Below, in pieces: positions 13,926-17,635 of a stretch of 17,635 bases of DNA. The translations under genes and the position numbers were made by a program. Origin of the DNA: an uncultured Bacteroidales bacterium (GTDB taxonomy: Bacteria; Bacteroidota; Bacteroidia; Bacteroidales; Paludibacteraceae); the NCBI GenBank assembly GCA_937901025.1, contig CALCGR010000143.1, forward strand, positions 1-17,635, in the 5' to 3' direction. The first letter of the stretch is position 1, and the number at the start of each line of letters is the position of its first letter. Under the pieces are notes generated by a model, which saw only the letters and a list, made by a program, of their open reading frames with translations, was not told the DNA's origin and ran no database searches.

Positions 13926-14037
13926 GATTTTGGGGAGTAGCCCCATAAAGGCGATCTTTAAAATAGTAAATGCAGCAAAGTCGTTATCCATGGATACGGC
14001 TTGGTTGTTATCGTTTAACTTTTAATTTTTTTCTATT
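13926..14037 (+). promoter_or_regulatory. Structured 5' leader of rpsO, candidate bS15 autoregulatory site
   Basis: The leader has two stems: TGGGG (13931-13935) with CCCCA (13941-13945) over an AGTAG loop, and AAGTCGT-t-ATC (13978-13988) with GATACGGCTT (13993-14002) over a CATG loop, with one bulged T and one G-T pair. Autoregulation of bS15 by binding its own leader is known in several phyla through unrelated structures; that this leader does so is inference. Confidence 0.45.
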
Positions 14038-14307
14038 ATGTATTTAACATCTGAGAAAAAAGAAGAGCTCTTTGCTAAGTATGGTAAGGACGCTAAGAAC
14101 ACCGGTTCGGCTGAGAGCCAAATTGCTCTCTTCACCTTCCGCATCAATCACCTCACTGAGCACTTAAAGGCTAACCGCAAGGACTTCGGTTCCGAGCGTG
14201 CACTGACCACCTTGGTAGGTAAGCGTCGTCGTTTGCTGGATTATTTGAAAGCAAAAGACATTGAGCGTTATCGTGCTATCATCAAAGAGTTGAACATCCG
14301 TAAGTAA
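14038..14307 (+). CDS. rpsO: 30S ribosomal protein uS15
   Basis: The 89-residue protein contains the S15 landmarks TGSAESQIALFTFRINHLTEHLK and, later, GKRRRLLDYLK and ERYRAIIKELNIRK, with normal length. uS15 binds 16S rRNA early in small-subunit assembly. ATG 14038 follows a T/A-rich stretch with no Shine-Dalgarno, unlike rpsU. It stands alone between its own promoter and a strong terminator, as a single-gene transcript. The identification is secure. Confidence 0.97.
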   Translation: MYLTSEKKEELFAKYGKDAKNTGSAESQIALFTFRINHLTEHLKANRKDFGSERALTTLVGKRRRLLDYLKAKDIERYRAIIKELNIRK

Positions 14308-14325
14308 TTTACGCTTATTCAAAAC

Positions 14326-14358
14326 AAAAAAGCCGTCTCTTTCGAGGCGGCTTTTTTT
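14326..14358. terminator. Bidirectional intrinsic terminator between rpsO and the outer-membrane protein gene
   Basis: AGCCGTCTC (14331-14339) pairs with GAGGCGGCT (14344-14352), with one G-T pair and a TTTC loop, flanked by A-rich sequence on the left and seven T on the right. It serves rpsO on the plus strand and the convergent minus-strand gene ending at 14373. Confidence 0.92.
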
Positions 14359-14372
14359 GTATCTACTGCAAT

Positions 14373-15665
14373 TTACTTATTGTCATTGCGATAGGGCCAG
14401 TTGAAGTGGTAAGCCACTTTCAGTCCGGCATCCCAGAATCCGAGTTTGTTCATGTACACATCCGAAGCGCAAACGACTTTCACACCTGCCACGGAAGTGG
14501 CGGTCGGAACATCAATCTGCACGTGGGACGGTTGGGGTTGACCGAGTTGTTTATCGTTGTTATAAACGCTATAAACGCTATAACCACCATAAACGCCGAG
14601 ACCGATAGCATCGTTGTTCTTGAGTTTGAACTCGTAACCGAGTTCGCCGGCAAGCATCAAATGGATAGCGGCATTGTGCCATTTGCCTTTGGTTACTTTC
14701 TGGTCCTCAGGGAAGACACCGGTAACGGGGTTATTCGGTTTGAGGGTAACGTCTTCTTTAACGAACGTGGCAGTGATATCTGCCCCTGACAGGTTCTGCT
14801 TATAGAAACTATAAACGGGCACCATCAGTTTCGGTCCGATATTGAGGAAGAAACCGTTATTGAGTACCATCGAGAACATAACAGGAACCTCCACTTGCAC
14901 CTCGTTCATGGCGAGGTTCTCAATCTCCCCGGTGATGTGATAATCGATATCGCCATCGCAGGACGGAAGAGTAAACTTCTTCGACATAGTGGAACCTTTC
15001 ACATTATTGCGAGCAAACGCAGCACTTGCGCCTACGAGGATACCGACATTATGCTCTTTTTTGGTTTTCCAATAGTGAGCATATTGCAGGTCGAGGGCTA
15101 CGTCGAAGCCGACTTTACCTTTGCCTACTTCACCCATATCCTGCATCATCGATGCAGCGCCACCGCGGACACCGATGGTGAAGCGGTTAACGGGACGGTG
15201 AGCCATCATATACGCATATTTCTGTGCGCGAGCGATGCTATCCTCTTCGGCTTGTCTGATGGAATCCTGACGCAGCTGTTCGCGAGCGGCCTGCTCGCGG
15301 GCAATCTCCGCCGCCTCAATCGCAGCAGCCTCTGCCTGAGCAGCAGCTACGGAATCGGCATAGAGTTGCGCCTCGCGAGTCTCCTCTTCGCGGCAAGTCG
15401 TGCAAGGAGCTACCAACTTAATATCCACCGGATCCACCCAGGAATAGATGCCTTCCACGAGCACACCATTATTGAAGCGCGCACCACCTACTTGGAGGAC
15501 GATGTGGTTCTTGGTGTAAACCCAAGGAGACATTTTTTCGCTGGTCAGATAGCGTTTATTGGACGGTTTGATACGGATAGTATCACCGCGGTGTAAATCT
15601 TGTGCAAACAAGCAAGAAGCACAGATAAGCATTAAAGCTGCTAAAACAAATTTACTGTTTTTCAT
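14373..15665 (-). CDS. Outer-membrane beta-barrel protein with N-terminal helical (coiled-coil) segment
   Basis: The 430-residue protein starts with a cleavable signal peptide (MKNSKFVLAALMLICASCLFA, cleavage before Gln22). Residues ~23-90 are a small beta-rich region ending with Cys pair CTTC (88-91). Residues ~92-153 are charged and Ala/Glu/Gln/Arg-rich with repeated DSI and EQAAREQ words, and should form a long helix or coiled coil. From ~160 onward alternating strands with aromatic and glycine residues (FTIGVRGGAASMM, VGFDVALDLQYAHYW, GYEFKLKNNDAIGLGVYGGY) suggest an outer-membrane barrel of about 8-12 strands, ending in GLKVAYHFNWPYRNDNK. I cannot name the family more closely. It follows the T9SS cargo gene by 14 bases on the same strand, so they are probably co-transcribed, and the helical part may reach the periplasm or partner with that protein. 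Confidence 0.75.
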   Translation of the reverse strand: MKNSKFVLAALMLICASCLFAQDLHRGDTIRIKPSNKRYLTSEKMSPWVYTKNHIVLQVGGARFNNGVLVEGIYSWVDPVDIKLVAPCTTCREEETREAQLYADSVAAAQAEAAAIEAAEIAREQAAREQLRQDSIRQAEEDSIARAQKYAYMMAHRPVNRFTIGVRGGAASMMQDMGEVGKGKVGFDVALDLQYAHYWKTKKEHNVGILVGASAAFARNNVKGSTMSKKFTLPSCDGDIDYHITGEIENLAMNEVQVEVPVMFSMVLNNGFFLNIGPKLMVPVYSFYKQNLSGADITATFVKEDVTLKPNNPVTGVFPEDQKVTKGKWHNAAIHLMLAGELGYEFKLKNNDAIGLGVYGGYSVYSVYNNDKQLGQPQPSHVQIDVPTATSVAGVKVVCASDVYMNKLGFWDAGLKVAYHFNWPYRNDNK

Positions 15666-15679
15666 ATTCGTGTCCTCCC

Positions 15680-17635
15680 TTATTTAACAATATACTTAAG
15701 TGATACATTTTCTTGTCCGTTCCATACGTTCACGATGTACATACCTTGTACGGGAGCGGCTTTGAGGTTGAGTTTCTCATTACCGTTGACGTTGAGGGTA
15801 TTGACAGCGCTACCGTCCAAACCGATCACGCGGATGGTGTAGTTCTGTGTAGCATCGAGACCGCTGAGGGTCATGCTCTCGTTCGGAGCCACCAAGTTCG
15901 GAGCCAATGTAGGAGCAGCAGGTTGCGGTTGGTTGCAGGTGAGTACCGGAGTACGCAGTTCTACACCGCAAGTCATAGCGGCTCCCTTCTTTGCGCCCGT
16001 AATCGTAGCGTAGAATTGACCTTCGAGAGGATTACCATTATCCAAATTGTAATAGTATTGACCTTCACCAACTTTCTTATCGTTCCAAGTGGCAGGATTA
16101 GAGTCGTAACTACGATCATCCGGTTCATCGACTACTTGGTACCAAGTAACGTCAGCTTCCGAAATCGTCCATCCGAGGCCTTCGGTGGTGGCTTTCTTGT
16201 CGATCATGATGATACGACTGCCATACTTCTGCGCAGCAGGGATGGTGAGTTCTTCGGGCTTATCGTCCGCAGAAGCTACTTTCACTTCGTAAGGCTCGGA
16301 GGTCGAGTATGTAGTCTCGCACTCGGTCACTACGGTGCAGCGAACACGAATCGTCCTATCCTCACTAGTCAGGATAGTCGTAGCGGCAGGATTCCAACCG
16401 TTCTTGGTTTCTACTTCCCAGATAGTATCGGTAACCTCAGCGAAGATGAAGTACGGATTAACGAACTCAGCCACATTGAGCCAAGCGTAACTATAATCCA
16501 CAGGATAATCGCAGAACGCCTTGATTTGGCTAATCTCATCATCCGGGATCCTCGTGGGCAACGTATCTATCTTATAAGTGTAGATCGAGTCGATAGCCAG
16601 CAAGAGGTCGTTATCCCAAATGCGAAGCGAGTCTTGCCATTCGGTCAGACCGTTGATGGTATGCGTGGTCAAGCGACCTACATAATCCGTACCCTTACAT
16701 ACGTTGGTATCTACCGGCGTAGCATAGCGAGTCACAACGGTACGAACTGCTAAGTCGAGTTCGTAGATGATACTATCGCAACCAAGTACGTTCTTAACGG
16801 TATCGTAGAAGACACCGGCAACATATATTTGGTTCAATACACCTTCGTAAGGTCTCCACTCATACGGCAGTTTATCCTCATCGATGGTATCCTTCACGGC
16901 TGTCGGATACTTGGTAGCGGGCCAAACCTTGAGTTCGTAGCGATAGATAGAATCGTAGTTTGTAATCGTGTGTCCGACAGTGTCAATCTTTACATTAGAG
17001 ATGGTATCCATAACGACGGTATCTTGGGCAGGATAATACGTTACACCAAGGCGGTCGGTGAATGCCTCTTTGTAGCAAAGGCTGTCGCTAATCGTATCAC
17101 GAAGCGTATCACGCGTATAGACGTATCTTGCGATAAGCGTCAAGTTGATGGTGCTATCGCAGCCGGCAACGCGCGGCAGAGTGCGTTGGCAAGTTACTGT
17201 ATCGGCATCGTTCATAGTAATCAGCGTGTCGATGAATAAGTAAGACTCTCCAACGAAAATGGAATCAGTATAAGCTACAGCGGTGTCCGAGCAAGCAGGC
17301 ATTAAGCTCAAAGTGAGAGCAATGGTGCTGTCGCAGCCGGCAACGCGCGGAAGCGTGCGGTAGTAGGTACCTTCGGTGGTGAGGAGGGTATCGATAAAGA
17401 GATACGTCTCGCCTTCGATGATACTATCCGCAATAGCTACCATGGTGTCTTGGCAGTTCGGCATCAGGCTCAGTGTGAGAGCGATGGTGCTGTCGCAGCC
17501 GGCAACGCGCGGAAGCGTGCGGTAGTAGGTACCTTCGGTGGTGAGGAGGGTATCGATAAAGAGATACGTCTCGCCTTCGATGATACTATCCGCAATAGCT
17601 ACCATGGTGTCTTGGCAGTTCGGCATCAGGCTCAG
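15680..17635 (-). CDS. Repeat-containing T9SS-exported surface protein (adhesin-like), 5' end outside the window
   Basis: The frame is open to the right edge, so the N-terminus, signal peptide and promoter are missing; an ATG at 17626 is internal to a repeat. The last ~80 residues form a type A Por-secretion tail (TIRVIGLDGSAVNTLNV, then KAAPVQGMYIVNVWNG and a SLKYIVK end), which directs proteins through the type IX secretion system to the surface. The visible N-terminal part has repeats of about 54 residues with the words CQDTMVAIADSI, GETYLFIDTLLTTEGTYYRT and PRVAGCDSTIALTL. Later, more diverged units carry LGCDSIIYELDL. Such GCDST repeats are frequent in large Bacteroidales surface proteins. 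Two units are nearly identical in DNA (see repeat). The linker before the tail is Pro/Asn-rich. Exact function is unknown; adhesion is inference. Confidence 0.85.
   Translation of the reverse strand: MSLMPNCQDTMVAIADSIIEGETYLFIDTLLTTEGTYYRTLPRVAGCDSTIALTLSLMPNCQDTMVAIADSIIEGETYLFIDTLLTTEGTYYRTLPRVAGCDSTIALTLSLMPACSDTAVAYTDSIFVGESYLFIDTLITMNDADTVTCQRTLPRVAGCDSTINLTLIARYVYTRDTLRDTISDSLCYKEAFTDRLGVTYYPAQDTVVMDTISNVKIDTVGHTITNYDSIYRYELKVWPATKYPTAVKDTIDEDKLPYEWRPYEGVLNQIYVAGVFYDTVKNVLGCDSIIYELDLAVRTVVTRYATPVDTNVCKGTDYVGRLTTHTINGLTEWQDSLRIWDNDLLLAIDSIYTYKIDTLPTRIPDDEISQIKAFCDYPVDYSYAWLNVAEFVNPYFIFAEVTDTIWEVETKNGWNPAATTILTSEDRTIRVRCTVVTECETTYSTSEPYEVKVASADDKPEELTIPAAQKYGSRIIMIDKKATTEGLGWTISEADVTWYQVVDEPDDRSYDSNPATWNDKKVGEGQYYYNLDNGNPLEGQFYATITGAKKGAAMTCGVELRTPVLTCNQPQPAAPTLAPNLVAPNESMTLSGLDATQNYTIRVIGLDGSAVNTLNVNGNEKLNLKAAPVQGMYIVNVWNGQENVSLKYIVK
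17129..17635 (-). repeat. Tandem 162-base coding repeats in the T9SS protein gene
   Basis: Units begin at the MPNC or MPAC codons: 17626-17465, 17464-17303 and 17302-17129 (58-codon diverged unit). Bases 17322-17473 are identical to 17484-17635, 152 bases at an offset of 162; five differences are clustered in the first ~19 bases of the compared units. The pattern indicates recent duplication or recombination between neighbouring units, or a collapse/expansion in assembly. Confidence 0.9.

Noticed and set aside
14895..15596. 233-residue plus-strand frame antisense to the barrel gene
   Set aside because: The minus-strand protein has a signal peptide and barrel-like sequence; the plus frame lacks a convincing family signature.
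15713..16753. 346-residue plus-strand frame antisense to the T9SS gene
   Set aside because: Minus frame ends in a clear T9SS tail and carries periodic repeats; the plus frame is a mirror of those codons.
17129..17635. CRISPR-like array
   Set aside because: The repeat is 162 bases, coding, without spacers; it is a protein repeat.

Overview
The window looks like a piece of a Bacteroidales (phylum Bacteroidota) chromosome. The reasons are four promoters with the Bacteroidota -7 box TAnnTTTG, near-absence of Shine-Dalgarno sequences (rpsU being the exception), a type IX secretion C-terminal tail, a DUF3987-type mobile-element protein, and the order dxs-trkA-trkH, which I recall from Bacteroides-like genomes. 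Genus and family cannot be fixed from the sequence.

Layout. (1) 1-1624: the edge of a mobile or plasmid-like module. It holds the 3' part of a DUF3987 (primase/helicase-like) gene, a 281-base non-coding gap with two near-identical perfect palindromes, and an unrecognised 138-residue protein. (2) 1625-1890: a non-coding stretch with four successive hairpins, the last an intrinsic terminator, followed by a promoter. (3) 1891-4728: a large predicted surface lipoprotein with a leucine-rich-repeat-like C-terminus, closed by a bidirectional terminator. (4) 4838-5217: rpsU (bS21) on the minus strand, with a strong Shine-Dalgarno, diverging from dxs. (5) 5218-12977: a tightly packed, overlapping run dxs-trkA-trkH-SGNH hydrolase-MBOAT acyltransferase, joining isoprenoid precursor synthesis, potassium uptake and a predicted cell-envelope O-acylation pair; nadC follows after 29 bases. 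(6) 13871-14307: rpsO with its own promoter and a structured 110-base leader, ended by a bidirectional terminator. (7) 14373-17635: a minus-strand pair, a repeat-rich T9SS cargo protein (its 5' part lies outside the window) and an outer-membrane beta-barrel protein with an N-terminal helical segment.

The most unusual signal is a family of short low-complexity sequence islands (built of words such as agttgagagt and gtttagagtt) inside dxs and the MBOAT gene. They lie in opposite orientations, share a 16-base exact match, and keep both reading frames open at positions that look like surface loops. Related simple-word islands occur in the DUF3987 gene. Other points of interest are the strong Shine-Dalgarno of rpsU in an otherwise SD-poor region, the almost leaderless dxs transcript, the paired palindromes after the DUF3987 gene, the serial hairpins at 1661-1806, and a 152-base perfect tandem duplication in the T9SS adhesin-like gene. 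No CRISPR array, tRNA, rRNA or transposase is visible. Apart from the dispersed islands I do not see a clear new multi-gene system.
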